Assembly (NCBI GenBank): GCA_031270755.1
Contig: JAISWV010000309.1
Location: 1 to 10,264, forward strand
Length of the DNA: 10,264 bases
Source of the DNA: Synergistaceae bacterium
GTDB taxonomy: Bacteria > Synergistota > Synergistia > Synergistales > Aminobacteriaceae
Direction: 5' to 3'
A program made the position numbers and the translations under genes. Below the pieces are notes generated by a model that saw only the letters and a list, made by a program, of their open reading frames with translations, was not told the origin of the DNA and made no database searches. Below, piece by piece: positions 1 through 7,546 of this stretch (position 1 is its first letter; every line of letters starts with the position of its first letter).

Positions 1-1337
1 CGCCATTTTCCGCTTCGCCAGCGGAAGGTGTAGCAGCTTGCGCGCAGAATCCACTCGCAGACCATCGAAATCCACACGCAGACGACCCCCACACCGAAGT
101 ACCAGGCGAGGGCGTACGCCGCTCCAACGCGAAGCACCCACATCGCCACGCCTGAAACGAGCATGGTGAACTTTGCGTCGCCGGCGGCCCGCAGGGCATA
201 GGGCAGGCAGTAGGCGGGCGTCCAGACGAGAACGGCGGAGCAGCAGAAAATGAGCCCGCAGGTGGTGGCAATTTCGATGCTCTCGGGCGAAAGGGAGAAG
301 AGGCGGAAAAAGCCGGGCATCAGCAGGATCATCAGGATGTTCAGGCCTCCCATGGCCAAGTAGTTGAACGCGATCAGACGGATGGTGTACCTTCGCGCCC
401 CGTCGAAGTCCGCCGCGCCCACGCACTGCCCCACCACCGTCAGCAGCGCCATGGCCACAGCCAAGCCCGGCATGTTCCCAATGGTCAGGATGATGTTGGC
501 GATGGCGTTGCCCGCGATGGCCGCCGTGCCGAAGGTGGAGACGAGCCGGGCCAAAAAAAGCTTGCCTACCTGGAACATGGCCCCTTCCACGCCGTTGGGC
601 ACGCCCACGCGAAAGATGCGCCGGATCGTCTGGAGTTGGAGCCGGACGCGGAAAAGCCCGCCGAGGGCGATGGCCCCCCGGGAGCGATAGAGGAGCGCCA
701 GCACCAGAAAAGCCGCCACGGCCCGGCTGACGAGGGTGGAGAGCGCCGCGCCCGCGACGCCCCAGCCGAACCCGTAGATGAACAGGGAGTTCCCGAAGAT
801 GTTGAGGACGTTGACCAAGAGGGAAATCCACATGCCCGCTTTGCTGTTGCCCATGCAGCGGAACAGCGCCGCCCCGGCGGTGTGCAGGGCGATGAAGGGA
901 TAGCTGACGGCCGAGAACATGAGGTAGATTTCCGCGTTTCTCATGACGCCGGGGGCGATGTGCCCGTATATCAACCCGAGAAGCGGAGTCCGCAGCAGCA
1001 GCATACCCGCCGACAACGCCCCGGAAAAAAGCGTCACGGTGTAGATCAGCTGCTTGCCCGCCTCCGACGCGTTCTTTTCATCCCGAAAGCCGAGATATTG
1101 GCTGCACAGCACAGCGCCGCCCGTGGTGAAAGCCGTAAAAACGCTGATCAATACGATGTTGATGGCGTCTACCAAGGAGACCCCGCTCACCGCTTCTTCC
1201 CCCACCACCGCCACCATCGCCGTGTCGGCAATCCCGATCAGCACAACCAGCAGCTGATCCAGGGTCAGAGGCCATATCAGCTGCCACAGCTTTTGATCGC
1301 TCCAGTGTACGGTCGCGCCGCTCGAGTGTTTCTCCAT
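1..1337 (-). CDS. MATE-family multidrug/cation efflux transporter, C-terminus cut by window edge
   Basis: This reading frame runs open from an ATG at 1337 to the left edge (445 complete codons), so the stop codon lies outside. Known MATE proteins are about 440-460 residues with 12 membrane helices, so nearly the whole protein is visible. The translation is strongly hydrophobic. It shows the two-fold internal repeat typical of the family: an N-terminal half with [19 protein letters not shown] (about residues 22-40) followed by [14 protein letters not shown] (about 73-86), and a second half beginning near [20 protein letters not shown] with [21 protein letters not shown] proteins are inner-membrane antiporters that export organic cations or drugs using a H+ or Na+ gradient; the substrate cannot be told from sequence. 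An AAGGA-type ribosome site (GAAGGA, then about 6 bases) precedes the ATG. The gene follows the VIT/VWA gene on the same strand after 112 bases, so read-through is possible. Family assignment is firm; substrate and subfamily are not. Confidence 0.92.
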   Translation of the reverse strand, partial: MEKHSSGATVHWSDQKLWQLIWPLTLDQLLVVLIGIADTAMVAVVGEEAVSGVSLVDAINIVLISVFTAFTTGGAVLCSQYLGFRDEKNASEAGKQLIYTVTLFSGALSAGMLLLRTPLLGLIYGHIAPGVMRNAEIYLMFSAVSYPFIALHTAGAALFRCMGNSKAGMWISLLVNVLNIFGNSLFIYGFGWGVAGAALSTLVSRAVAAFLVLALLYRSRGAIALGGLFRVRLQLQTIRRIFRVGVPNGVEGAMFQVGKLFLARLVSTFGTAAIAGNAIANIILTIGNMPGLAVAMALLTVVGQCVGAADFDGARRYTIRLIAFNYLAMGGLNILMILLMPGFFRLFSLSPESIEIATTCGLIFCCSAVLVWTPAYCLPYALRAAGDAKFTMLVSGVAMWVLRVGAAYALAWYFGVGVVCVWISMVCEWILRASCYTFRWRSGKW

Positions 1338-1358
1338 TATGCTTCCTTCGCTGTCCCC

Positions 1359-1441
1359 ACGGCTACCCGCCGACAATCCAATAGCCGTTTTTCTCGGCCC
1401 CCTTGCGGGATTCGTGACCCCTCCCACGTTATAAACCCGAG
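1359..1441 (-). promoter_or_regulatory. Possible structured leader RNA upstream of the MATE gene
   Basis: The 112-base gap between the VIT/VWA stop and the MATE start can fold on the minus strand into a three-way junction. A closing helix pairs 1437-1441 with 1393-1397 (CUCGG/CCGAG). One arm pairs 1425-1428 with 1413-1416 (CGUG/CACG, 8-base loop). A second arm pairs 1407-1410 with 1399-1402 around a GCAA (GNRA-type) tetraloop and includes one U-G wobble that works only in minus-strand RNA. Just downstream, a 7-bp inverted repeat (1382-1388 with 1359-1365, 16-base loop) sits before the ribosome site. I match it to no riboswitch family I know. In such GC-rich DNA short helices arise by chance, and no U-tract follows on the minus strand, so it is not a standard terminator for the upstream gene. 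Confidence 0.25.
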
Positions 1442-1449
1442 GCGCAATT

Positions 1450-4400
1450 TTACCGCTTCACCTCGAACTCCCCAACCACTATACGGTCCTTGGCCTCCTT
1501 CAGGCGCATGGTCACGGACTGTTTTCGCTGATCTTCCATCCCGTAGCGCGTGAAGAAGTCCAGCTGTATCGTCGTGGCGTCCGACAAGACCTGCTGGCGG
1601 TGGCCGTAGAAATTCACCTCCACCCGATATTTTCCGGGCTTGGCGGTCTTCAGGGAGTACTCCTCGGGACCGTAGCCCGTGGTGTTGTCGGGCGACACTC
1701 GGCCGCCTTGATAACTCAGGGGATGGCCGTAAAACGCCTCTTCTCCGTTGGGGTCGATCACGTGCAGGTCGATGTCCGTGTTGTCCGCGTCCCAGGTCAG
1801 CACCACCCGCAGTTCCAGGGGGCGGTTCGAAAGGAAGCGCGGGTCGATCCGGCGCAGATCCAGCTTTTTCGCGTTCGCAGGCGTGCCTGCTATTATGGCG
1901 TTCATCTCCGTCAAGGCGATGACCTCGATGCCGGGGAAATGCCGCGCAAAGTTCTTTTCGACGACGTCATACAGGCTGTCCACCGCCTTTTGCCGGTCCC
2001 CCGCAGCCGCGTAGGCCAAGCCCAGGTCACGGTACGACTGAGGCTCTTCCTCGCCCAGGGCCAGGATTTTTTTGAAAATGACGACGGCCTGAGCCGGTCT
2101 TTCGGCCTCCAGCAGGCGATACCCCAGAATACGCAAAATTTGGCGGTTTTCCAGGTCCATTTCCGCCAAGTTGGACAGGACCCGCAGAGAAAGAGCCTCC
2201 TGCCCGCGGTCCTTCAGCTGATAAGCGACGTCCAGGTAGAACGCCACGCTGTTTTCGTAATCGGGGCGCTCGTCCAGGTAGACGCGGTAGAGGTCCTCGT
2301 CTTTGGCCTCCTTCATGCGCCGGATGTAGGGGGCGTCGGGCGTCCAGGGACGCAGTGCCACGGAGATTCGCGGTTCGCCGGGCGATCGATCGTCATCCGC
2401 TTTCGATTCAGAGAACGTTGACCTGGGGGCCGCCGGTATAGAGGCCGCCGAGCTTCCTCCGCTTGAGTCGAGGAAACTGGACGGCGAAGGGCTCGAAGCC
2501 GCCAATGAATATTCTCTTGCTACTCCTCTGCTTTCGCTCTCCATCGCTCCGGGCGCGGCGGACATCGACCTCGGGATGACGTCCGTGTACGTTGCCGGCG
2601 GCGTTTTTTGGAACAGCATTTTTCCCTTCGGAAAATCCTTCTTCCACCACTCTCCGTGCGCCTGCCATTCAGCCAGCACCCGGGCGAGCTTGTCGGGCTC
2701 CGCCGTGGGGCGCGTCATTTGGGCCCGCAAACGGTCATATTCTTTTTTCAGCTTCGCCGGGGGCTCGATGTCGTATCGAACGTAGTCCTCCACGCGATCC
2801 AGCACTATCAGGGACGTCTCGCGGGTGGCCATGCCGAAGGATTTCCCCAGGCGGCGGATCTCCCCTTTGTTCAGGTCGTATTCCTCCTCCAGACGCTCCA
2901 GTTTCATGGAGGCCCAGACCAGGGGGACATGGCGGGAATGGGAATCTTCGGCGGGGAGATAGTCTTCGAAGCTGGAAACGATATCGGTGCCGGCCTGCTT
3001 TCCCGCCCCGGAGAGGACGACGCGGAGAGGCCGGGCCGGGTCGTTCACGATCCCCGCGATGGCCAGGGTCGAGGTGGAAAGAGCCGAGGGGCTCCAGACC
3101 ACGTCCGAAACCCCGCTGCCCTCTATAGAAATCACTCGGACCGGAGCTTTCATCATTCCGGCCAGAGCCGCCTCCGGATCGAGAAGCGTCAAGTCGACCA
3201 ACATCCCCCCGCTGCGGGACGCTATCCCCTTCAGGCGCGAAACGTCCGCCCCCGGCGAGGAAATAAAGGCGAAGAGGGGCGACTCGGGGGCCGTCATCGG
3301 GGCCGCGCTGTAGTTGTCCAGCCCGTCGGAGAACAGGAAAAACATGTCGCACGGTTTTTTGGCAGCGGTGTCGAAAGCGCTCAAGTTCGTGGCGCCGTCG
3401 TACACGAGAACCGCGGGGTCCAGCGTCCTTCGCAGCTGGGACCAGTCCCCGTCTTTCACGGTGAACTTTTTGAGCGGGTCGAGCGGGTCCGCCGCGTCCC
3501 GTATTACCTGCAAGGTCACGGCGACGTTTTGCGCCTGGGAAAAAAAGGCGTCGAGAAACGCGAATTCTTTGGCGTGATCGCGTTTACGGCCCGAGGCGGA
3601 AGCGTCCCATAAGATGGAAAGCGTTCGAGGGTTCACGCGGTCGCTTGTCATCATGGGAGACAACCCCGTCAAGACCTCCGCGTAGAAGTAGGTTTTGCCG
3701 TCGCGCTTGCCCAGGTACACGGCTTCGTTGGAGGACAGGGGAATCGACAGCTCCAGCACGGCGTCCCGAAGCCGGGCGTCTTTTTGCTCCAGTGTGACCA
3801 TATGGAAGCCTTTTTCGCTCTTGAGAGACGGGGCCGAAAGATTTCCCCCGAGTTTTTTCCCGATTGCCGGAGCTTTGCTTGGGTCCGTCCCCGCGATTCG
3901 CACCGAGATGCTGAACTTGTCCACTTTGTCCGCGTAGGAAAGGGGCAGCCGGTAGATCACGGCCGCCGGGCGCGCCCCCCAGGAATCGGGCGTGCCCATC
4001 TTCTCGGGCAGCCGTTCGCTGGTGGTCACCCGCACGCGCCTGGTCTGGCCGGGGTTCAAAGGATAGACCCGGGTTTTGAAGTTGTTGCCCTCCGTGACTT
4101 CCAGGAGCGCCGGGTCGATGTTCTGTCGGATGACCTCCTCGAAGGCCTGCCGCCCCTTGGCCTTTTCCACGGGCACGGCCTCCCGCATCTCCCCTTCTTT
4201 CGTTCCATCGTCCCGCATCTCCAGCGCGAAGCCCGTGATCGTCTGTCCGTCCAGCAGCGGAAACTGAAGCTCGCCCTCCAGCACACGGCCGTTGGGGTTG
4301 TAAAACGTCATCTCCACCGTCGTCTGGGCCAAATGCCCCATGACGTCGCTTTGTATGTGGAGCTCGCGCAGTTCGACGGGCTTTTCCGCGCCGCGAACCT

Positions 4401-4548
4401 CCAGACGCACCTGAGGGACTCGCGAGCTCGCGGGAAGCGCGGGAAGATTGCCGCTTCGGTTGTTTTCCGCGCCCAATGCCCGTGCCGCCCCCAAGACCGT
4501 GAAAACCAACAGAATAAAACAAACGAAAATCTCTTTCGGCTCTTGCAT
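1450..4548 (-). CDS. Exported VIT / von Willebrand A / TPR / DUF2135 multidomain protein
   Basis: A 1032-residue protein with unknown function. The start at 4548 is chosen because AAGGAGGT (4563-4556) lies 7 bases upstream and a signal peptide follows directly (hydrophobic core [15 protein letters not shown], about residues 8-22). An in-frame ATG at 4638 lies upstream of the promoter and is unlikely. Order of domains: VIT domain (about 40-180, with the typical [20 protein letters not shown] block); a von Willebrand A domain with an apparently complete metal-binding site (D315-x-S317-x-S319, T387 in TNLSAF, D408 in FSDG); a Ser/Ala/Pro-rich linker (about 658-735); TPR-like helices (about 750-870); and DUF2135 (about 912-985, [18 protein letters not shown], then GYGPEEY). 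VIT+VWA is the inter-alpha-trypsin-inhibitor heavy-chain arrangement; DUF2135 is found in YfaP, encoded beside a bacterial alpha-2-macroglobulin-like gene in E. coli. A periplasmic or surface protein-binding role is inference. There is no sortase or lipobox signal. Confidence 0.9.
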   Translation of the reverse strand: MQEPKEIFVCFILLVFTVLGAARALGAENNRSGNLPALPASSRVPQVRLEVRGAEKPVELRELHIQSDVMGHLAQTTVEMTFYNPNGRVLEGELQFPLLDGQTITGFALEMRDDGTKEGEMREAVPVEKAKGRQAFEEVIRQNIDPALLEVTEGNNFKTRVYPLNPGQTRRVRVTTSERLPEKMGTPDSWGARPAAVIYRLPLSYADKVDKFSISVRIAGTDPSKAPAIGKKLGGNLSAPSLKSEKGFHMVTLEQKDARLRDAVLELSIPLSSNEAVYLGKRDGKTYFYAEVLTGLSPMMTSDRVNPRTLSILWDASASGRKRDHAKEFAFLDAFFSQAQNVAVTLQVIRDAADPLDPLKKFTVKDGDWSQLRRTLDPAVLVYDGATNLSAFDTAAKKPCDMFFLFSDGLDNYSAAPMTAPESPLFAFISSPGADVSRLKGIASRSGGMLVDLTLLDPEAALAGMMKAPVRVISIEGSGVSDVVWSPSALSTSTLAIAGIVNDPARPLRVVLSGAGKQAGTDIVSSFEDYLPAEDSHSRHVPLVWASMKLERLEEEYDLNKGEIRRLGKSFGMATRETSLIVLDRVEDYVRYDIEPPAKLKKEYDRLRAQMTRPTAEPDKLARVLAEWQAHGEWWKKDFPKGKMLFQKTPPATYTDVIPRSMSAAPGAMESESRGVAREYSLAASSPSPSSFLDSSGGSSAASIPAAPRSTFSESKADDDRSPGEPRISVALRPWTPDAPYIRRMKEAKDEDLYRVYLDERPDYENSVAFYLDVAYQLKDRGQEALSLRVLSNLAEMDLENRQILRILGYRLLEAERPAQAVVIFKKILALGEEEPQSYRDLGLAYAAAGDRQKAVDSLYDVVEKNFARHFPGIEVIALTEMNAIIAGTPANAKKLDLRRIDPRFLSNRPLELRVVLTWDADNTDIDLHVIDPNGEEAFYGHPLSYQGGRVSPDNTTGYGPEEYSLKTAKPGKYRVEVNFYGHRQQVLSDATTIQLDFFTRYGMEDQRKQSVTMRLKEAKDRIVVGEFEVKR

Positions 4549-4584
4549 AAGTCTGACCTCCTTTTGGCTTTTAGTAGCAGTCCT

Positions 4585-4613
4585 ATTATATTCAAAAAAA
4601 CTATCACAATCAT
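4585..4613 (-). promoter_or_regulatory. Sigma-70-type promoter of the VIT/VWA gene
   Basis: On the minus strand a perfect TATAAT (-10, positions 4590-4585) lies about 37 bases upstream of the start at 4548. The hexamer at 17-base spacing (4613-4608, ATGATT) matches the -35 consensus at only three positions, and the spacer contains a run of seven T. Transcription would begin near 4578, giving a leader of about 30 bases that contains the strong AAGGAGGT ribosome site. This also argues against the upstream in-frame ATG at 4638. Confidence 0.6.
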
Positions 4614-4657
4614 TTAGGGGTCGCTTGGGAGTCGTCACAAAATTAGAGCCCTATGAG

Positions 4658-4663
4658 TTGACA
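4658..4663 (+). promoter_or_regulatory. Possible -35 box upstream of fumC
   Basis: A perfect TTGACA lies 77 bases before the fumC start, in the divergent gap that must hold the fumC promoter. No good -10 hexamer occurs at 16-18 bases; the nearest TATA-like string (TATAGC, 4689-4694) is 25 bases away. The box may be chance or part of an activator-dependent promoter. Confidence 0.25.
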
Positions 4664-4739
4664 GTGGTGATAAGCTCATGAAGAGAGGTATAGCGGCAAA
4701 AAGGCAAAAACGAACGGCAGAATCAGCGGGAGGTGCATG

Positions 4740-6107
4740 ATGGAATACAGGATCGAAAAGGATTCGATGGGGGAAATAAAGGTGCCGGCCCACCGGCGTT
4801 ATGGGGCGCAGACCCAGCGCAGTCTCGAAAACTTCAAGATCGGCGTCGAAAAAATGCCGGAGGGCGTCATCGAGGCGCTGTGCGAGATCAAAAAGGCGGC
4901 GGCGGCGGCGAACTTGAAGCTCGGGCTCCTGGAAGAAGGCACAGCGCATGCGATTGCCCAAGCGGCGGACGAGGTCTTGGACGGGCAGTTCAAAGACGAC
5001 TTCGTGCTGTCCGTCTGGCAGACCGGCAGCGGCACTCAAACCAACATGAACGTCAACGAAGTTCTGGCACATCGGGCAGGCGAGCTTTTGGGCGGCCGCG
5101 TACATCCCAATGACCACGTGAATAAATCTCAGAGCTCCAATGACGTGTTTCCCTCCGCCATGCACCTGGCGGCCTGGAAGGCGGTCGACAAGCTTGTGTC
5201 CTCCACGCGTCTTTTGGAGTTGACGCTTGCGGCGAAGGCGGAGAAATTCATGAAACACGTGAAGACCGGCCGAACGCACCTGCAGGACGCCACTCCGATC
5301 ACTTTGGGGCAGGAAATGAGCGGCTGGGCGGGAATGCTGGACCGCGACGCCCAGATGCTCGACCAGGCCTCGCGGCTGCTGGGGGAGATCGCCCTGGGAG
5401 GCACTGCGGTGGGAACGGGAATCAACGCCCCTAAGGACTTCGACACCTTGGTGTGCGAGGAGCTTTCCCGCAGCGTCGGAATGGACGTTTCTCCTGCCCG
5501 CAATAAATTTCAGGCTCTGACCAGCAAAGACGAACTGGTGTTCGTGCACGGCGCGGTCAAGGCCCTGGCGATGGACCTGCTGAAAATCGCCAACGACGTC
5601 CGGTGGATGGCCTCGGGGCCGCGGTGCGGGCTGGGGGAGATCACCATACCCGAAAACGAACCGGGGAGCTCCATCATGCCCGGCAAGGTCAATCCCACCC
5701 AATGCGAGGCCGTCTCGATGGTGGCGGCGCAGGTGCTGGGCAACGACGTCACCGTCGCCTTCGCGGCAGGGCAGGGGAACTTCGAATTGAACGTCTATAT
5801 GCCCGTGTTGATCTACAATTTTTTGCAGTCCTGCCACCTGTTGATGGACGTCATCCTCTCTTTCGACCAGAACTGCGCCCAGGGGATCGAGGCGAACGCC
5901 CCGCAGCTGGAGCGCAACGCGTCGCGCTCTCTGATGAACGTAACAGCGCTGACGCCCGTCATCGGCTACGACAAGGCAGCCCAAATCGCCAAAAAGGCCC
6001 ATGCCGAGGGACTCACTCTGAAAGAAGCCGCCCTGGCCTCCGGTTTCATCTCCGAAGAGAACTTCGACAAACACATTAACCTCCTGGGAATGTGTTTTCC
6101 GGAATAA
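4740..6107 (+). CDS. fumC: Class II (iron-independent) fumarate hydratase
   Basis: Fumarase interconverts fumarate and (S)-malate in the cytoplasm as a homotetramer. The 455-residue protein (E. coli FumC is 467) carries all the superfamily blocks: TGSGTQTNMNVNE (from residue 95), SSND (132-135), GRTHLQDATPITLGQE with the catalytic-pair histidine H180, and the signature GSSIMPGKVNPTQCE (from 309) with the active-site serine loop. PTQCE rather than the PVIPE-type sequence after MPGKVN favours fumarase over the related aspartate ammonia-lyase. Two ATGs are adjacent (4737 and 4740). The GGGAGG ribosome site at 4728-4733 is 6 bases from 4740 but only 3 from 4737, so 4740 is preferred. It is divergent from the VIT/VWA gene and separated by 140 bases from the next gene, which has its own candidate promoter, so it is probably transcribed alone. 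I see no terminator hairpin after the stop. Confidence 0.97.
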   Translation: MEYRIEKDSMGEIKVPAHRRYGAQTQRSLENFKIGVEKMPEGVIEALCEIKKAAAAANLKLGLLEEGTAHAIAQAADEVLDGQFKDDFVLSVWQTGSGTQTNMNVNEVLAHRAGELLGGRVHPNDHVNKSQSSNDVFPSAMHLAAWKAVDKLVSSTRLLELTLAAKAEKFMKHVKTGRTHLQDATPITLGQEMSGWAGMLDRDAQMLDQASRLLGEIALGGTAVGTGINAPKDFDTLVCEELSRSVGMDVSPARNKFQALTSKDELVFVHGAVKALAMDLLKIANDVRWMASGPRCGLGEITIPENEPGSSIMPGKVNPTQCEAVSMVAAQVLGNDVTVAFAAGQGNFELNVYMPVLIYNFLQSCHLLMDVILSFDQNCAQGIEANAPQLERNASRSLMNVTALTPVIGYDKAAQIAKKAHAEGLTLKEAALASGFISEENFDKHINLLGMCFPE

Positions 6108-6174
6108 GAGAGGTCGTAAAATAATGTTAAAAATACTAAAAATGTCAACAGTGCAAACTCTATTTACGTTATGG

Positions 6175-6204
6175 ATGACAATTTCGAGTTTTTTGAGGTA
6201 CACT
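6175..6204 (+). promoter_or_regulatory. Candidate sigma-70-type promoter of the CCA-like gene and mnmE
   Basis: ATGACA (-35, 6175-6180; five of six match TTGACA) and TACACT (-10, 6199-6204; four of six match TATAAT) are separated by 18 bases in the AT-rich 6108-6247 gap. Transcription would begin near 6211, giving a leader of about 37 bases before the ATG at 6248. This agrees with choosing 6248 over the in-frame ATG at 6206. Nothing else was recognised in this gap. Confidence 0.45.
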
Positions 6205-6247
6205 CTTGATGTGTAGAAAAAATCTTGCAATTCCGGGAGGGGTGGAG

Positions 6248-7546
6248 ATGAAAACGTACCTGCGCGCTCTCGAAGCTATCGAGTCGTCAGGGGTCAGAGC
6301 GTGGCTCGTAGGAGATCCTGTGCGTAAAGTCGCCATGGGAATCTACCCTTCGAGTTTGAGCGTTGTCGTTGACCCCTGCAATCTGGAGGCGTTGAAGGTT
6401 TCCCTTGGAGAGGGGACGGTCATAGGCGGGGACTTTCCCGTTCTGCACACTTCCATTCTGGGTTCTAAGGTGGAGATTGCCTGCATGAGGGGTCAATCTA
6501 TCGAAGAAGACCTCGCCAAACGGGATTTCAGCATGAACGCCATTGCCATTCGAAGCGACGACGGGTTCGTGGACCCCTTCAACGGACGCCACGACATTCG
6601 CAACCGACTGATACGCCTCACCGGTGACGACGTCGACCTGATGGCGAGCGACCCCATACGCATCGTGCGGATGCTTCGATTCGCGGCGGAATTGGACATG
6701 GCCATTTTCTGGAAAAGCGCGGCGGACGTTCGCTCCTTTATCGTGCAAAACCCCGATCGAATCCGCAACACCCCCACCGAGCGATGGGGGCGCGAGATTT
6801 TGAACGGCATGAGGCGCAAGCCCTATGATTTCATGTATTTATGCGACCGCTACGGATTGCTGCCTTTTTTCCTGAACGACCTGGAACAGTTGAAAGAAAT
6901 CCCCATCGTGGGAGGAGGAACGGGGACCCTTTTCGATCACACGCTGAATACCCTGAAGATGGCGCAGGATTTCCTCGGCGGCCGTAAGCGCAGAGAAAAC
7001 GATATGGCATTTTCCCTGTCCATGCTTTTCCACCATGCGGGGGCTATGAACAGACAGCCCGCCGACTCGGCCAAGGCGGCCCAGATCGCCGCCCAATACT
7101 TGAAGTCATGGAACGTCACCTCCGAGACGATAGCCATCGTGGCGTTCGTGGTGGAGAAATACCACATGCTCTACGAGGCCAAGACGGAGGACGCATTGTG
7201 CGCCGCCGCACTGCAATATGGCTTCCCCGCGGTAGGAATGATCGTCGATTTCGCGATCTGCAACTCTCATGCGGACGGGATGAAGAACATGGAGGTCTTG
7301 GCCGGCAACAAGTGGAAGCTGGGCGAGGTCATCCGCCGATTCGACGAGACCAAGCGGCGTACGGAGGGCAGCCTGCGTTATCTGACGGGCGACGAGGTGA
7401 TGAAGGTTCTCGACATCAAGCCGGGCAGGGTCGTGGGTGAAATTTTGAACGAACTGGATATGGCGGTGGGCACGGGGATCGTCTCCAACAAGAAGGAAGC
7501 CACGGAGTGGGTTTTGAGACGTGGAGCAGGTTCCGGCGTCCGGTGA
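6248..7546 (+). CDS. Degenerate CCA-adding enzyme / poly(A) polymerase-like protein, probably catalytically inactive
   Basis: A 432-residue protein with the class II tRNA nucleotidyltransferase layout. GGAGG (6236-6240) 7 bases before the ATG fixes the start. Conserved parts: KRDFSMNAIAI (91-101) with DPFNGRHDIRNRLIRL (about 109-124); SDPIRIVRMLRFAAEL (about 134-149); TERWGREI (177-184); and a C-terminal LTGDEVMKVLDIKPGRVVGEIL (about 379-400). The catalytic entrance is altered. Where active enzymes have a GGxVRD motif then a metal-binding DxD, this protein has V-G-D-P-V-R-K (21-27) and S36-L-S38. In the HD-like region, H231 is present but the usual His-Asp pair reads H262-H263. Family knowledge makes both aspartates of DxD essential for nucleotide addition, so loss of activity is inferred; retained tRNA or RNA binding is plausible but unproven. 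The reading frame is intact, which argues against a pseudogene. It overlaps mnmE by 26 bases, suggesting one operon. A true CCA enzyme presumably lies elsewhere. Confidence 0.85.
   Translation: MKTYLRALEAIESSGVRAWLVGDPVRKVAMGIYPSSLSVVVDPCNLEALKVSLGEGTVIGGDFPVLHTSILGSKVEIACMRGQSIEEDLAKRDFSMNAIAIRSDDGFVDPFNGRHDIRNRLIRLTGDDVDLMASDPIRIVRMLRFAAELDMAIFWKSAADVRSFIVQNPDRIRNTPTERWGREILNGMRRKPYDFMYLCDRYGLLPFFLNDLEQLKEIPIVGGGTGTLFDHTLNTLKMAQDFLGGRKRRENDMAFSLSMLFHHAGAMNRQPADSAKAAQIAAQYLKSWNVTSETIAIVAFVVEKYHMLYEAKTEDALCAAALQYGFPAVGMIVDFAICNSHADGMKNMEVLAGNKWKLGEVIRRFDETKRRTEGSLRYLTGDEVMKVLDIKPGRVVGEILNELDMAVGTGIVSNKKEATEWVLRRGAGSGVR

Noticed and set aside
636..1553. A 305-codon plus-strand open frame across the MATE gene and its leader
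   Set aside because: It is antisense to a clear transporter, crosses an intergenic gap, and has shadow-type composition.
2608..3612. A 334-codon plus-strand open frame inside the VIT/VWA gene
   Set aside because: The minus-strand frame has conserved domains throughout this stretch; the plus-strand translation has low-complexity, Arg/Gly-rich shadow composition and no ribosome site that I could support.
4549..4638. N-terminal extension of the VIT/VWA protein to the ATG at 4638
   Set aside because: It would run through the TATAAT promoter and ahead of a strong ribosome site, and would place 30 non-signal-like residues before a good signal peptide.
4635..6230. A 531-codon open frame on the minus strand covering all of fumC
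   Set aside because: It is antisense to an unmistakable fumarase, and its translation is Arg/His/Gln-rich without recognisable domains. Long antisense frames are expected opposite GC-rich genes.
6206..6247. N-terminal extension of the CCA-like protein to the ATG at 6206
   Set aside because: The candidate transcription start is near 6211, and GGAGG is ideally spaced for the ATG at 6248.
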